DNA of 64,000 nucleotides from UBA822 sp965249775 (GCA_965249775.1 OZ252253.1:3162001-3226000); one strand, 5' to 3'; counted from the first letter of the stretch, positions 35,708-45,505 are shown. Numbers and translations are program-made. Notes: generated from the sequence alone by a model not told the origin.

Positions 35708-37008
35708 CGACCCTCCGCGATGCCCTTGAGCATCCTGGAGAGAACCTCCGCCTCTCCGGTGTCGAGGAGCTCTTCGACATACTCGTGGAGCCGTTCTGGT
35801 TCCTCGAGTCCGATGAGTTGCTCGGGAGTGAGACCGGTGAGGCCGGTGAGCCTGGTGAGGCCGCCGTCGCCAGGGTCACCACCGCTGCCGGCGCGGCCAG
35901 CGCGGATATCGCGTACGAGCCGCAGTGCCTGACCGAGAACGTCCTCGCGCATCAGGTGCTCGTCGGCCCGAACTTGCGGATAGACGCTCCCGATTTCGAG
36001 CGTCAGGTCCAACAGGCCGAGGCGGTATGCGAGCTCCTCGCGAAGGTGCTCCTGGTCATCGTCTCCGGAGAGCTCCCGCCACAGAGGCGTGGCGCCCGAG
36101 ATGCGAATCCGGCCGATCCAGTCGGTTTCGGTTTCCCGTCCGGTCACGCCGTCCCACGCCTCGGCGATGGTCTCGATCAGGGCGTCGAGGGTTGCGGCTT
36201 CGGACGGGTCGCGTACGTCGACATCCTCCCACTGAATCGGCGCCAGCTTCTTGAACTCCACATCGGGCGGTGTTCCGGGGTGTACGTCGACGAGCAGACA
36301 ACCCTTGGGGCCCCGTTCGCCATGGGTACGCCCCTGGAGGCTTCCCGAGTAGTGGATCCCGGGGTGTGCACAAAGGGCCGAGCGCTTGTGTACGTGCCCC
36401 AGCGCCCAGTAGTCGTGGCCGGACCCCCGGAGTCCGTCGAGCTCGGATGGCGAGTAGCGCTGGTGCTGGGCCGACCCTGGCGAATCGACGACCTGGGTGT
36501 GGAGCACAGCGATCTCGGCCAGACGCCCCTCGGGGGCCGGAAATGACGTTGAAAGGTCCCCCTCCTCGGCAGCCGTCTCGTGGCCAACCGCCGTAACCAT
36601 CCCTGAAGGCTCACGGGCCCCGGACTCGCGTCCAGGACTCTCGATGGCGATGCGTACGGGGGTCCGGTCGCGAGCAACGGTCACGTTGCCGGGCCAAGCT
36701 AATTCGAGAGAGCGTAGCCCTGCCCGTCCGGGATCATGGTTGCCGGTGGCATAAACGACGGGAACAGACTCGATGTCCAGGCGATTCAATTGCTCGAGCA
36801 AGAAGCGTTCGGTTTGGAATGAGAGCCGTTCGTCGTCGAAGAGGTCGCCTGCGATCAGCACGGCATCCACGCGCTCACTGAGCGCCAGATCGACCAGCCG
36901 CCGAAAGGCCAGTCGAGAGGCGTCTCTCAGCCTGTGACGGACCGTCTCCGACCGGCTCGAGCAGGGAGAGTCCAGATGTACGTCGGCCGTATGAAGAAAG
37001 CGCATCAA
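35704..37008 (-). CDS. SbcD/Mre11-like metallophosphoesterase (DNA repair nuclease)
   Basis: Calcineurin-fold phosphoesterase of 434 residues. Metal-site motifs are HTADVHLD (residues 6-13), AGDLFDD (53-59), TGNHDP (89-93 region), VLHTQV and GHVHK. The C-terminal 120 residues probably form the capping and ATPase-contact domain; within it LTRLTGLTGLT is encoded by a short degenerate 9-bp repeat near 35838-35865. The ATG at 37008 is followed by a second ATG at 37005. The stop overlaps the YhaN-like ATPase start (ATGA), giving the standard nuclease-ATPase pair analogous to Mre11-Rad50. Confidence 0.93.
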   Translation of the reverse strand: MMRFLHTADVHLDSPCSSRSETVRHRLRDASRLAFRRLVDLALSERVDAVLIAGDLFDDERLSFQTERFLLEQLNRLDIESVPVVYATGNHDPGRAGLRSLELAWPGNVTVARDRTPVRIAIESPGRESGAREPSGMVTAVGHETAAEEGDLSTSFPAPEGRLAEIAVLHTQVVDSPGSAQHQRYSPSELDGLRGSGHDYWALGHVHKRSALCAHPGIHYSGSLQGRTHGERGPKGCLLVDVHPGTPPDVEFKKLAPIQWEDVDVRDPSEAATLDALIETIAEAWDGVTGRETETDWIGRIRISGATPLWRELSGDDDQEHLREELAYRLGLLDLTLEIGSVYPQVRADEHLMREDVLGQALRLVRDIRAGRAGSGGDPGDGGLTRLTGLTGLTPEQLIGLEEPERLHEYVEELLDTGEAEVLSRMLKGIAEGR

Positions 37009-37147
37009 TCGCCCAGAATGGTCGAAGCGTGAATCGGCGCCTAAAGTCAGCGCCCAAACCTAGAAGAACCGGGTGTGCATGGGCCAGGGCTGCATAGGTC
37101 GGGCCCAGCAGCGATCAGGGTTGAACGGGCGAGTCACCCGTCTCTAT

Positions 37148-37168
37148 CTTTCACGTGCACGGTGAAAG
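37148..37168. promoter_or_regulatory. Operator-like dyad upstream of NAD-GDH
   Basis: CTTTCAC (37148-37154) and GTGAAAG (37162-37168) form a perfect 7-bp dyad around GTGCACG, centred about 70 bp before the NAD-GDH start, in the divergent gap with the nuclease gene. It may be a regulator site; no known consensus is assigned. Confidence 0.45.
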
Positions 37169-37227
37169 AGCCCTCATCCCCCACTTGATCGCGGTCCCAC
37201 AGCGAGCAAGCTCAGACCGGCACACCC

Positions 37228-40200
37228 ATGAGCGAGACCTCCCAGGCGGTGGTTCGCCGCATCCGCGAAGAGTTTCCGACGATCGACGCCGTGTGCCGCC
37301 AGCTCGATCGGCAGGTCGACCCGAACGAGGCCGAGTCCGTGGTCGCGTTCGCCGAAATCTTCCTTTCCAAGGCCAAGAGGGAATTTCTTCACGGACGGAG
37401 TGCGGATGCCCTTTCGCACATCGTCCTCGGTGCATGGCGGTTCTTGCAGGACAGCCAGCCGGACCGTGTCGACATCGAGGTGTTCAATCCTGAGGTGGAG
37501 AACGAGGGCTGGTATGGGCCGGTAACGGTGCTGAGAACCAGTTTGTCCGAGCGCCCCTTCATCGTTGATTCGCTTCGTGAGTTCCTGCACGACGAGGACT
37601 TGTCGATCGAGGTTCTCATCTACCCGGTTATGCACGTGGAGAGGAACGGGAACGGTGAGATCATCAGCGTACGACCCTCCAAGGACGGTGAGAGCAAGGA
37701 GTCGTTGGTACACTGTGAGGTCTCGCGCATCATGGATGCCGATGCGCAGGAGTCGCTGCGGAGCGAGGCGAGCAGGCGCCTCAAGGACGTGATCAGGGTC
37801 ACGGACGACTTCCACCCCATGATCGATGCGGTGAACAGCACTGTGGTCGAGCTCGCCGAATGCGTAACGGCGCTGCCCGACCTGCGTGAAGAGTTGGAAG
37901 AGGTGCAGGAGTTCCTCCGGTGGCTTCGGGACGGCGGCTTCGTATTTCTGGGTTACCGCCAATACGACATCGTCGAGCTCGACGGCGGTCCCGCGATCGT
38001 CGTACAGCCGGGATCGGGCCTCGGGGTGCTCCGGAACGAAGCCGAATCGTCATTCGCCGTGCCTGTTCTGGTCAATGAAGCCGACCAGGGAACGAGAGAC
38101 CTGGTGATGGGAGGGCCCCACCTGGTCATCACCAAGGCCAACACGCGCTCGACCGTACACCGACTGGCCCGGATGGACTACATCGGAATCAAGAAGCTCT
38201 CGAGCGACGGCGAGGTCGCAGGGGAACACCGCTTCTTCGGTCTCTTCACGTCCAAAGCCTTTGCCGAGGACTCCAACAAGATTCCCATTCTCCGGCACAA
38301 GCTTCAGTTGATTCTCGAGGGGGTGGATGCCCAGGAAGGATCGCACGACTACAAGGAAATCAACACGATCTTCAGCACTATGCCGAAGGAGGAGCTCTTT
38401 CTTTCGTCGGCCGACGAGATCGCCGCTGACATCCAGACCGTGCTCACGTCGTACCATACCGACGACGTTCACGTGACCTTGCGTGAGGACCCGCTTCACC
38501 GGGGCGTCTCGGCCATGGTGATCCTTCCGAAGGAGAGGTTTTCGGGTGAAGCCCGCCGGGCCATCGAGGAAGCGTTGATCGAACGGTTCAAGGCGGAAGT
38601 TCTGAATTACCATTTGGCGCTCGGCCAGGGAGACCAGGCCCGTCTACACTTCTATCTGTCCTCGGGCGCAGAGTCGGTGGCGGAGGTGGAGAGCCGTGAC
38701 CTCGAGACAGTAATCAGAGAGGTCATACGATCCTGGTCGGACCGCGTGCGCAGCGGTCTCGAAGGAGTGCGGCCGACGGAGGAAGCCCGGCGTCTTGCGG
38801 GCCGCTATGGCGAGGCGTTCAGCGCGGAGTACAGGGCCGCGACTGATCCCGACGTGGCCGTTCAGGACATCCTGGAGCTCGAGGCGATGGACGCCGAGGA
38901 CAGCTTGGTGTCCATATCGTTTTCTCAGGACGGTGTCGTCGGGGATGGTGCCGGAGAGACAGTCGGTCCTGCCACGCAACTCAAGCTCTATCTCCGCGGA
39001 GAGCGGCTCATCCTCTCGGACTTCATGCCGATCTTGGAGAACGTGGGCCTGCGTGTCATCGCCGTTACGCCCTACCAGATCAGCGGTCCCAAGCGCGCGG
39101 CGGCCGTCATCTATTCATTCTCTGTTCAGGACTCCACAGGATCTCCGCTGAATGTAGACAACCAAGGGACTCTGCTTGCAGAAGCCGTTCTCGCCGTGCG
39201 GCGTGGCGACGCCACGAACGATGCGCTGAACGCCCTCGTTCTCCTGGCGGGACTCTCATGGCGGGAAGTGGACGTTCTGAGGGCGTATGTCGCATACGCG
39301 TTCCAACTAGGGGTGGTCCCGAGTCGACTTTCTCTTCCGACCGCGTTGCTCTCCAACTCGAGTATCGCACGAGTTCTCTTCGATATTTTCAAGGCGAAGT
39401 TCGACAACGAGGGCGGGTCCACGGAGAGCCGCGAGGAACTCATCGAGGATCTCACGGCGCTGCTGACGCAACTCATACAGTCGGTGTCGCTTCTTGCCGA
39501 TGATCGAGCGCTCCGGAGGCTGTCCGCCCTCGTCAGTGCGACGGTACGTACGAACTATTTCCGGCACGGAGGACGGATCCCAACCTGCCGATCGGGGGGT
39601 GTGCCTTACATTTCGCTCAAGATCGCCGCCCGGGAGCTCCAAGACATAAACCCGACGAGGCTCCTGTATGAAGTGTGGGTGCGATCGTCGAGAGTGGAGG
39701 GGGTTCACCTCCGGGGGGCCGGCGTTGCTCGCGGAGGGATCCGCCACAGTGACCGCCGCGATGACTTTCGCACCGAAATCCTCGGCCTCGTCAACACACA
39801 GATGGTCAAGAATGCGGTCATCGTGCCGACTGGATCCAAAGGGGGGTTCATTACCCTCCGGGCGCTGGACGACAGCGAGGAGATGGCGAACGAGGCCCTG
39901 GAACAGTACAAGACTTTGATCCGGGGCCTGCTCGATCTCACGGACAACCTGGAGGTCGACGGAACTCCTGTGCCGCCCGAGAATGTGGTCTGCTGGGACC
40001 GGCCCGATCCGTACCTCGTGGTTGCCGCGGATAAGGGCACGGCACGGTACTCCGATGTGGCCAATACGGTCGCGGCCGAATACGGATTCTGGCTGGGGGA
40101 CGCTTTTGCTTCGGGAGGGTCCAAGGGCTACGACCACAAGGCCGTCGGGATCACGGCACGCGGCGCCTGGGAGTGCGTGAAGCGCCACTTCCGCGAGCAA

Positions 40201-42138
40201 AGGAAGGATATTCAGTCCGAGCCCTTCACGGTCGTGGGTATTGGGGACATGAGCGGTGACGTTTTCGGAAACGGAATGCTCCTCTCGAAGCATATCAAGC
40301 TCATCGCGGCGTTCGACCACCGGCATGTTTTCATCGACCCCGCTCCCGACCCGAAAGCTGCTTTCCGCGAGCGGGAGCGAGTCTTTCGCCTCGAGACTTC
40401 GAGCTGGGAGGACTACGATCAAAGGCGGATGAGCGAGGGCGGGATGATCATCCCGCGGAGTGCCAAGGAAGTGGATCTTACTCCCGAGGCCAAGACGGCC
40501 TTGGGCATTCCGGACGATTCGGAAGCTCTGGACGCCGAGTCGCTGATCCAGGCCGTGCTTCGCGCCCCTGCCGAGCTTCTTTGGAACGGTGGAGTCGGTA
40601 CCTACGTGAAGGCCCCCGACGAGTCGAATAGTGATGTGGGCGATCCGCCCAACGATGCGGTTCGCGTCAACTCCGATGAGCTACGGTGCCGGGTGGTGGG
40701 GGAAGGCGGCAACCTCGGCTTGACCCAGCGCGCCCGCGTCGATTTCGCGTTACGCGGAGGCCGCCTCAATACCGACGCCCTGGACAACTCCGGTGGGGTC
40801 GACCTCTCAGACCACGAGGTGAACCTGAAGATCCTCCTCGGCCACTCGGTCGGATCCGGGGCAATGGATGTGGAGCGCCGCGATGGCACTCTTGAGGAAT
40901 TGACGGACACTGTCGCCACGCTCGTTCTGGCGGACAACGAGAGCCAGAGCCTTGCCGTATCTCTGGATGTACTCCGAGCTAAGGACGAGCTGGATGACTT
41001 CCGGGATGTGATGTCCTCGTTGGAGAAGACCGGGGCGCTCGACAGGGCCGCCGAGAACCTTCCCACATGGGAGGTGCTCTTGGCTCGAGTCGAAGAGCGC
41101 GGGCAGTCTCTGGCACGCCCCGAGCTCTCCGTGCTCCTGGCGTATGCCAAGATCGATCTGATGGGACGCTTGCTGAGGAGTGACCTCCCGGACGATCCGG
41201 CGGCCGAGGATTACCTACGAAGCTACTTTCCGGCTGCCGCTTTGAAGGCGGCGGGCGAAGAGAGCCTCGATCGCCACCGGCTGCGCCGCCAGATCATCGC
41301 CTGCCAACTCACGAACGACCTCGTCGATCTCATGGGCGCCACCTTCGTGAATCGTATTTCGCGTGATACGGGACGCACCACCTCCGAGGTCGCTCGAGCT
41401 TGGCTGATCGCTGCGAGGCTTGCCGACCACGCCGCGCTGATCCGACGCGTCAGCGAAGCGGGCGACGCGCTGCCAACGAGCGTTGCCTATCGGTGGCTGC
41501 TGGGGCTGGCTCGCGTGCTGGAACGCACCACCCGATGGCTACTGCTCAATGTCGAGGTCAATGAAGAGATGGCCACGATCATCGAGCGGCACCGTGAGGG
41601 GCTCGGAGCGCTGAATGCCGAATTCGAGGACTTCGTGGCCGGGGACGACAAGGTCGTATACGAGGGAAGGATGACAGAGATCGAGCGTCACGGTGCTGAG
41701 CCGGATCTCGCGAGAAGCCTCATCACGCTTCGATTTCTCGATCAGCTTCTCGAGATCGTACGGGTGGCCCAGGAAACGGGGGCTAAACCGCTGGTGGCCG
41801 GGCACGCGTACTACCAGATGTCTGAACTTTTCCACGTTCCCTGGCTACGGGAGGCGATTTTCAGTTCAGCCGGCAAGGACCGATGGGAGCAACGAGCAGC
41901 CCAAGCCCTCGCCGAGGATCTGAGCCGCGCCCACTATCGCCTGACGCGCCGGGCACTGGAGTCGCCCCGGGAGAACGGGGGTATCGACACGAACACGAGT
42001 GATTTCGAGCGGTTCCATGATCTCATGGAGGAGATCCGCGCGGAGGACGCCGTCTCTATTTCTGGACTTGCGGTGGCGGTGCGCGAAATTACCCGCAGGG
42101 CGCCGGGCTCGGGCGGCGAGGGGCCATCGGCGGCATGA
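37228..42138 (+). CDS. NAD-specific glutamate dehydrogenase, large (180-kDa) class
   Basis: Catabolic enzyme converting glutamate to 2-oxoglutarate and ammonia with NAD. Length 1636 residues matches the L_180 class. The N-terminal half is regulatory (ACT-like blocks around RTSLSERPFIVDSLREFLHD and FFGLFTSKAF). The catalytic domain has GGIRHSDRRDDFRTEILGLV, QMVKNAVIVPTGSKGGF (about residues 835-880) and the NAD fold VVGIGDMSGDVFGNGMLLS (about 1008). The C-terminal helical domain ends near ITRRAPGSGGE. ATG 37228 gives MSETSQAVV. It is transcribed divergently from the nuclease unit; its product would feed the 2-oxoglutarate dehydrogenase encoded at 14-17 kb. Confidence 0.96.
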   Translation: MSETSQAVVRRIREEFPTIDAVCRQLDRQVDPNEAESVVAFAEIFLSKAKREFLHGRSADALSHIVLGAWRFLQDSQPDRVDIEVFNPEVENEGWYGPVTVLRTSLSERPFIVDSLREFLHDEDLSIEVLIYPVMHVERNGNGEIISVRPSKDGESKESLVHCEVSRIMDADAQESLRSEASRRLKDVIRVTDDFHPMIDAVNSTVVELAECVTALPDLREELEEVQEFLRWLRDGGFVFLGYRQYDIVELDGGPAIVVQPGSGLGVLRNEAESSFAVPVLVNEADQGTRDLVMGGPHLVITKANTRSTVHRLARMDYIGIKKLSSDGEVAGEHRFFGLFTSKAFAEDSNKIPILRHKLQLILEGVDAQEGSHDYKEINTIFSTMPKEELFLSSADEIAADIQTVLTSYHTDDVHVTLREDPLHRGVSAMVILPKERFSGEARRAIEEALIERFKAEVLNYHLALGQGDQARLHFYLSSGAESVAEVESRDLETVIREVIRSWSDRVRSGLEGVRPTEEARRLAGRYGEAFSAEYRAATDPDVAVQDILELEAMDAEDSLVSISFSQDGVVGDGAGETVGPATQLKLYLRGERLILSDFMPILENVGLRVIAVTPYQISGPKRAAAVIYSFSVQDSTGSPLNVDNQGTLLAEAVLAVRRGDATNDALNALVLLAGLSWREVDVLRAYVAYAFQLGVVPSRLSLPTALLSNSSIARVLFDIFKAKFDNEGGSTESREELIEDLTALLTQLIQSVSLLADDRALRRLSALVSATVRTNYFRHGGRIPTCRSGGVPYISLKIAARELQDINPTRLLYEVWVRSSRVEGVHLRGAGVARGGIRHSDRRDDFRTEILGLVNTQMVKNAVIVPTGSKGGFITLRALDDSEEMANEALEQYKTLIRGLLDLTDNLEVDGTPVPPENVVCWDRPDPYLVVAADKGTARYSDVANTVAAEYGFWLGDAFASGGSKGYDHKAVGITARGAWECVKRHFREQRKDIQSEPFTVVGIGDMSGDVFGNGMLLSKHIKLIAAFDHRHVFIDPAPDPKAAFRERERVFRLETSSWEDYDQRRMSEGGMIIPRSAKEVDLTPEAKTALGIPDDSEALDAESLIQAVLRAPAELLWNGGVGTYVKAPDESNSDVGDPPNDAVRVNSDELRCRVVGEGGNLGLTQRARVDFALRGGRLNTDALDNSGGVDLSDHEVNLKILLGHSVGSGAMDVERRDGTLEELTDTVATLVLADNESQSLAVSLDVLRAKDELDDFRDVMSSLEKTGALDRAAENLPTWEVLLARVEERGQSLARPELSVLLAYAKIDLMGRLLRSDLPDDPAAEDYLRSYFPAAALKAAGEESLDRHRLRRQIIACQLTNDLVDLMGATFVNRISRDTGRTTSEVARAWLIAARLADHAALIRRVSEAGDALPTSVAYRWLLGLARVLERTTRWLLLNVEVNEEMATIIERHREGLGALNAEFEDFVAGDDKVVYEGRMTEIERHGAEPDLARSLITLRFLDQLLEIVRVAQETGAKPLVAGHAYYQMSELFHVPWLREAIFSSAGKDRWEQRAAQALAEDLSRAHYRLTRRALESPRENGGIDTNTSDFERFHDLMEEIRAEDAVSISGLAVAVREITRRAPGSGGEGPSAA

Positions 42139-42252
42139 GAAATGATGCCATCGGATCGCATGGAGGAGATCAGAATGGTTGAGCAACTCCTGTTGATCAC
42201 CGATCTTTGAGATAGAGCATTGCCATCCAAGCGGGCACTACCAGCCAAGTCC

Positions 42253-42759
42253 ATGAGGCGTATATGCAGTGATAACGGTGCGGGAGAGGAGGGTCCACCG
42301 ACTCAGCTGGGGTTTACGGTCGTTGAGTTGCTCGTTTCTCTCATTCTCTTCACGATAGCGCTGACTCTGGCTTCCGTTGTGTTTGCAAGCTATCAATCTC
42401 GAACGGCCGCCCAACGGGCTGCCCAGGTTTTCACGATGGACCTGAGCTATGCCCGGACCAGTGCCGTGAGGGGCAGGAAGGCCGTTATTGTGGATTTTAA
42501 TGAGGCCGGAAAGAGCTACCTCATCAGGGTGGAGTCAGGCGATACGCTCGTAAAGAGAGAGTTTGGTCGGGACGACGACATTCCACTCGACGGTTTGAAC
42601 CTTCAATTGACAGGGGACAGTTTGGTCTTCGATACTCGGGGCGTGGGTGACCTGAGTGGCTCGGCGACTTCGCTCGGGCTCGCCAGCTTCGCCGCGGGAG
42701 CGACAATATACGATGTATCTTTTAACGTCATGGGAGCCTCAAAGGTCGACTTGCGTTGA
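42253..42759 (+). CDS. Type IV pseudopilin, GspH/FimT-like
   Basis: Minor pilin-like protein of about 168 residues. The prepilin peptidase site is LGFTVVELLVSLILF: cleavage after Gly, then Phe and Glu at +5, followed by one membrane helix and a globular domain (GspH/FimT class). The leader is about 20 residues from ATG 42253; a TTG at 42220 would lengthen it. It heads a set of four pseudopilin genes and follows NAD-GDH by 114 bp. Its TGA overlaps the TTG start of the next gene. Confidence 0.85.
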   Translation: MRRICSDNGAGEEGPPTQLGFTVVELLVSLILFTIALTLASVVFASYQSRTAAQRAAQVFTMDLSYARTSAVRGRKAVIVDFNEAGKSYLIRVESGDTLVKREFGRDDDIPLDGLNLQLTGDSLVFDTRGVGDLSGSATSLGLASFAAGATIYDVSFNVMGASKVDLR

Positions 42760-43149
42760 GTGCCGGACATCTCAAGGCCCCGGGTCTCTCGGCGGCCGGC
42801 TTCACTCTGATCGAAGTCATCGGCGCCCTTGTGATCTTCTCCCTGGGCGTGCTGGGGGTCATGCAGCTGGGGGTCACCTTGTCTGTGCGGATGGAGGAGG
42901 CGGCCCTGCGGTCCGAGCTCGCCGTCGTAGGACAGGAGCGGTTTGGACAGCCTGGAATTGGTGGATTACCCCAACCTCACCCTCGGCACGACCACGTCCT
43001 CGGCGTCGATTCGCGGAGAGACGTATACCTGGTCAGTGACCGTGAGCGACTCGACAGCGATCCTCCGGCACGTGGGGGTATCAGCCATCCCTTGGAGTGG
43101 CTCGGGGCCGTCTTTCAGCGGTTCCACGTTCGTGGACCGCTCCTGGTAG
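42756..43149 (+). pseudogene. PilV-like pseudopilin, apparent frameshift
   Basis: Starts at TTG 42756 (TTGA overlap with the previous stop). The leader and helix are intact: AAGFTLIEVIGALVIFSLGV. After ELAVVGQER the original frame turns into His/Arg/Pro-rich sequence, whereas the +1 frame continues smoothly as LDSLELVDYPNLTLG, then IRGETYTWSVTVSDS and ends VDRSW at TAG 43147-43149. The switch is at about 42948-42951, in GGTTTGG, where one extra T would explain it. Restored length is about 130 residues, normal for PilV. It may be a sequencing error, a real mutation or a phase-variable tract. Confidence 0.75.
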
Positions 43150-43976
43150 GCCGTCAGAAAGCCGGTTTCACCCTTCTTGAAGCCATCGTGGCGCTCACTC
43201 TCTCTTCAGTGATCGTGACGTTGGTGTCCTCCGTTTTTCTTACGCAGAACAACTTCTACCGCTCCGTCGTTCAACGGACTCGCGTTCAAGACAATCTCCG
43301 CGTCGCGACCGACTTCATCGCTTCCGAAGTCCGGGGCGTGGCGGGCGGTGGCGTCACCACAGCCGAGAGCCGACGCTTCGTGGTGCACCTTCCGATCGCG
43401 ATGGGAGGCGTATGCCATAACGAGGTCGCGCACGGTCGCGTGTACATGCCGGGCCTCTCCGACATCGATGGAGACGAGGTCGCCGGGTACGCCCTGCAGG
43501 ACGCCGGCGGAGATTGGACCTATACGGCGGACACCTGGTCCAACCTCCTCGTGTCGTCCGGCTCCAGCGACGCCAACCAATGCCTGATCACCAGCGGTGC
43601 CGACACGGTAGGGGCTACCGCAGATTTCGGGCGCCTTCTGATCAGCGGAGGCACCACGCTCGGGGAGGTCATCATGATCTACCGGGACGTGGAGTTCAAG
43701 ATCGATCAATCGGAGCTCAATCCGCGGACGCTGGCGGTCTACCGTGGCGTCACTGGAGACACGCCTCGGGAGTTTGCGACTGGCATCACATCAGACACGA
43801 AATTCCAGTACAGATTGCCGAGTGGCACGTACCAGAACTCGATCACGGGTGCATCACTGGCCAACATCGAAAACATTCGCGTGATCGCATCCGCCATCGC
43901 CACCGACTCCGTCGGAGGCATCGAGTCCTACTCCTATGAGTGGACGGCGGGCATTCCCTTGAGGAACAAGAATTGA
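43092..43976 (+). CDS. PilW-like type IV pseudopilin
   Basis: Prepilin signature KAGFTLLEAIVALTLSSVIV with the helix and a globular domain of about 250 residues (DNLRVATDFIASEVRGV; RLLISGGTTLGEVIMI). The frame is fused in reading to the broken PilV frame, so the start is uncertain: TTG 43092 gives a 24-residue leader, and a CTG at 43143 would give a shorter one overlapping the PilV stop. Cysteines in GGVCHNEV and NQCLIT may form a disulfide, as in other PilW proteins. The stop overlaps the next gene as TTGA. Confidence 0.78.
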   Translation: MEWLGAVFQRFHVRGPLLVGRQKAGFTLLEAIVALTLSSVIVTLVSSVFLTQNNFYRSVVQRTRVQDNLRVATDFIASEVRGVAGGGVTTAESRRFVVHLPIAMGGVCHNEVAHGRVYMPGLSDIDGDEVAGYALQDAGGDWTYTADTWSNLLVSSGSSDANQCLITSGADTVGATADFGRLLISGGTTLGEVIMIYRDVEFKIDQSELNPRTLAVYRGVTGDTPREFATGITSDTKFQYRLPSGTYQNSITGASLANIENIRVIASAIATDSVGGIESYSYEWTAGIPLRNKN

Positions 43977-45037
43977 GCGGGCGCGGCGCAGGCCATGGCG
44001 GGCTCGAAGTCGTAGACGACCCCAGAGGCGGGTTCGTGCTCGCGCTTGTTGTCCTGCTCCTCTTTGGCATCGGTGTGGCGGGCGCTGCGGGTTATCAGGT
44101 CGTGTTCGCTGAGGCGCTGCTGTCTGTCCATGCCAAGGAGACACAGACGGCGCTCTCCATCGCCCGGGCCGGCCTGCGGTCCTACATCGGCAAGCAGATC
44201 GGCATCCACGATGACACCGTCACATACTCCATCGAGGGTGGAGACGCTGTGGTCACCGCACGGCTGGTGTCCGAGATCGATGACTACGAGACGCTCTACC
44301 TGCTCGGGTCCGAAGGGGTGTATACCGATCCGACCTTCACCGGATCCGCGGCGCGCCGGACCGTCTATCAGTACGCCATCAAGCGGGAAGTCGCGCTGAA
44401 CCACGTGGCGACGCTGACCCTGGCGACCGGAACTCTCTACGTCGAGGACAACGCCCACATAGACGGCAACGAAGAGGCGGGCGCCGGTTGCCCGCAGGCG
44501 TCCGTGGACATCACCGCGGTGCGGATGGGCACCCCCCCCGGCTCGGTGACCATCGATAGTGGAGATCCGATCGATGGACCCAACCCCGAAGTCGTTTACC
44601 TCAATACGGAGGCGGCGGCCCTCGACGCGATTGGCATCGACTGGGACGTCCTCACCGACCCCAACTTTGCGGTCGACTATGAGGATGTGTGGCCGTCCTG
44701 CGCTCTGCCCGTGGATTCCTTCACCGTGACCCGCTTCAACGGAAACCTGAGCTCGTCCCCCTCGTGCAACCGCCCGGGCGTCCTGATCGTAACGGGGAGC
44801 TTTACGGGGGCCGCCGGACTCCAATGGGACGGCATCCTGCTCGCCGGCCACATCGCCACCACCAGCAACAACTGGAGGATCGACGGGCTGCTCGTGGGTG
44901 GCCTGGACGGCAACGGGACCGGCACCACGCTCGACGACGGCACGCACGTCGATTACCATCGCTGTAACGCCTTCCAGGCGGGCAAGCGCTTGAGCCACTT
45001 CGTGGCGGTCGGCAGCACCTGGTGGGAGGACATGTAG
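43973..45037 (+). CDS. PilX-like minor pilin / T4P assembly protein
   Basis: Starts at TTG 43973 overlapping the PilW stop (TTGA). The N-terminus reads DDPRGGFVLALVVLLLFGIG, a PilX_N-type segment in which the Gly-Phe and hydrophobic helix are kept but the +5 Glu is missing, as in many PilX homologues. The 270-residue remainder is Asp/Gly-rich and contains a TGTLYVEDNAHIDGNE block and paired cysteines; ends KRLSHFVAVGSTWWEDM. It closes the set of four minor pilin genes. No pilus motor, PilE or PilY1 is in the window. Confidence 0.75.
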   Translation: MSGRGAGHGGLEVVDDPRGGFVLALVVLLLFGIGVAGAAGYQVVFAEALLSVHAKETQTALSIARAGLRSYIGKQIGIHDDTVTYSIEGGDAVVTARLVSEIDDYETLYLLGSEGVYTDPTFTGSAARRTVYQYAIKREVALNHVATLTLATGTLYVEDNAHIDGNEEAGAGCPQASVDITAVRMGTPPGSVTIDSGDPIDGPNPEVVYLNTEAAALDAIGIDWDVLTDPNFAVDYEDVWPSCALPVDSFTVTRFNGNLSSSPSCNRPGVLIVTGSFTGAAGLQWDGILLAGHIATTSNNWRIDGLLVGGLDGNGTGTTLDDGTHVDYHRCNAFQAGKRLSHFVAVGSTWWEDM

Positions 45038-45085
45038 GGCGGGCTTACGGCTTGCCACACACTTTGGCTGTCCGGAGGATGCTTC

Positions 45086-45505
45086 ATGCCCGAGATCACG
45101 TCGTTGATGGACCTGGTGGAGCGTATTCTCGAAGATCTCGAGGACGGGACGCTCGAAGCGGGCTTCGAGGAGCCGATCGAGCGGGGCTCGGCCAGCGGTT
45201 CCGTAGCTGTCCTCAAGGGTCCCGACAATGTCGAGAGTATCGTCGTGGTCCGCCTCTCCATCATGAGAGTTCCCGAGACCGCTGGCGCCGCGTTCTATGA
45301 ACGCCTGCTCGAACTGAACCATGCCTCTCACGGTCGCGCGGCGTTTTCGGTAGACGCAGACGGCATGGTTTTTCTGACCTCGGGGCGGCCCATCGCGGAC
45401 CTCGATCCGGGCGAGCTCATCGATCTCATCCTCTGGACCTCGGAGTACGCCGATGACCTCGACGACGTGCTGCTCGCTGAGTTTGGAAGTGGGAGCGCGC
45501 TGTGA
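45086..45505 (+). CDS. YbjN/CesT-chaperone-like protein
   Basis: Acidic 139-residue cytosolic protein with the alpha-beta layout of type III chaperone-like YbjN proteins: SIMRVPETAGAAFYERLLEL, NHASHGRAAFSVDADGMVFL, then DLDPGELIDLILWTSEYADD. A strong GGAGG lies seven bases before the ATG. It follows the pilin set by 48 bp and overlaps the DUF4956 gene (GTGA), so it is probably part of a three-gene unit with DUF4956 and the CotH-like gene. Specific role unknown; YbjN-like proteins often act as small partner or chaperone proteins. Confidence 0.72.
   Translation: MPEITSLMDLVERILEDLEDGTLEAGFEEPIERGSASGSVAVLKGPDNVESIVVVRLSIMRVPETAGAAFYERLLELNHASHGRAAFSVDADGMVFLTSGRPIADLDPGELIDLILWTSEYADDLDDVLLAEFGSGSAL

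Noticed and set aside
42139..42210. 22-codon open frame (starts ATGATGCCATCG) after NAD-GDH
   Set aside because: Too short to judge, no convincing ribosome site and no known leader-peptide character.
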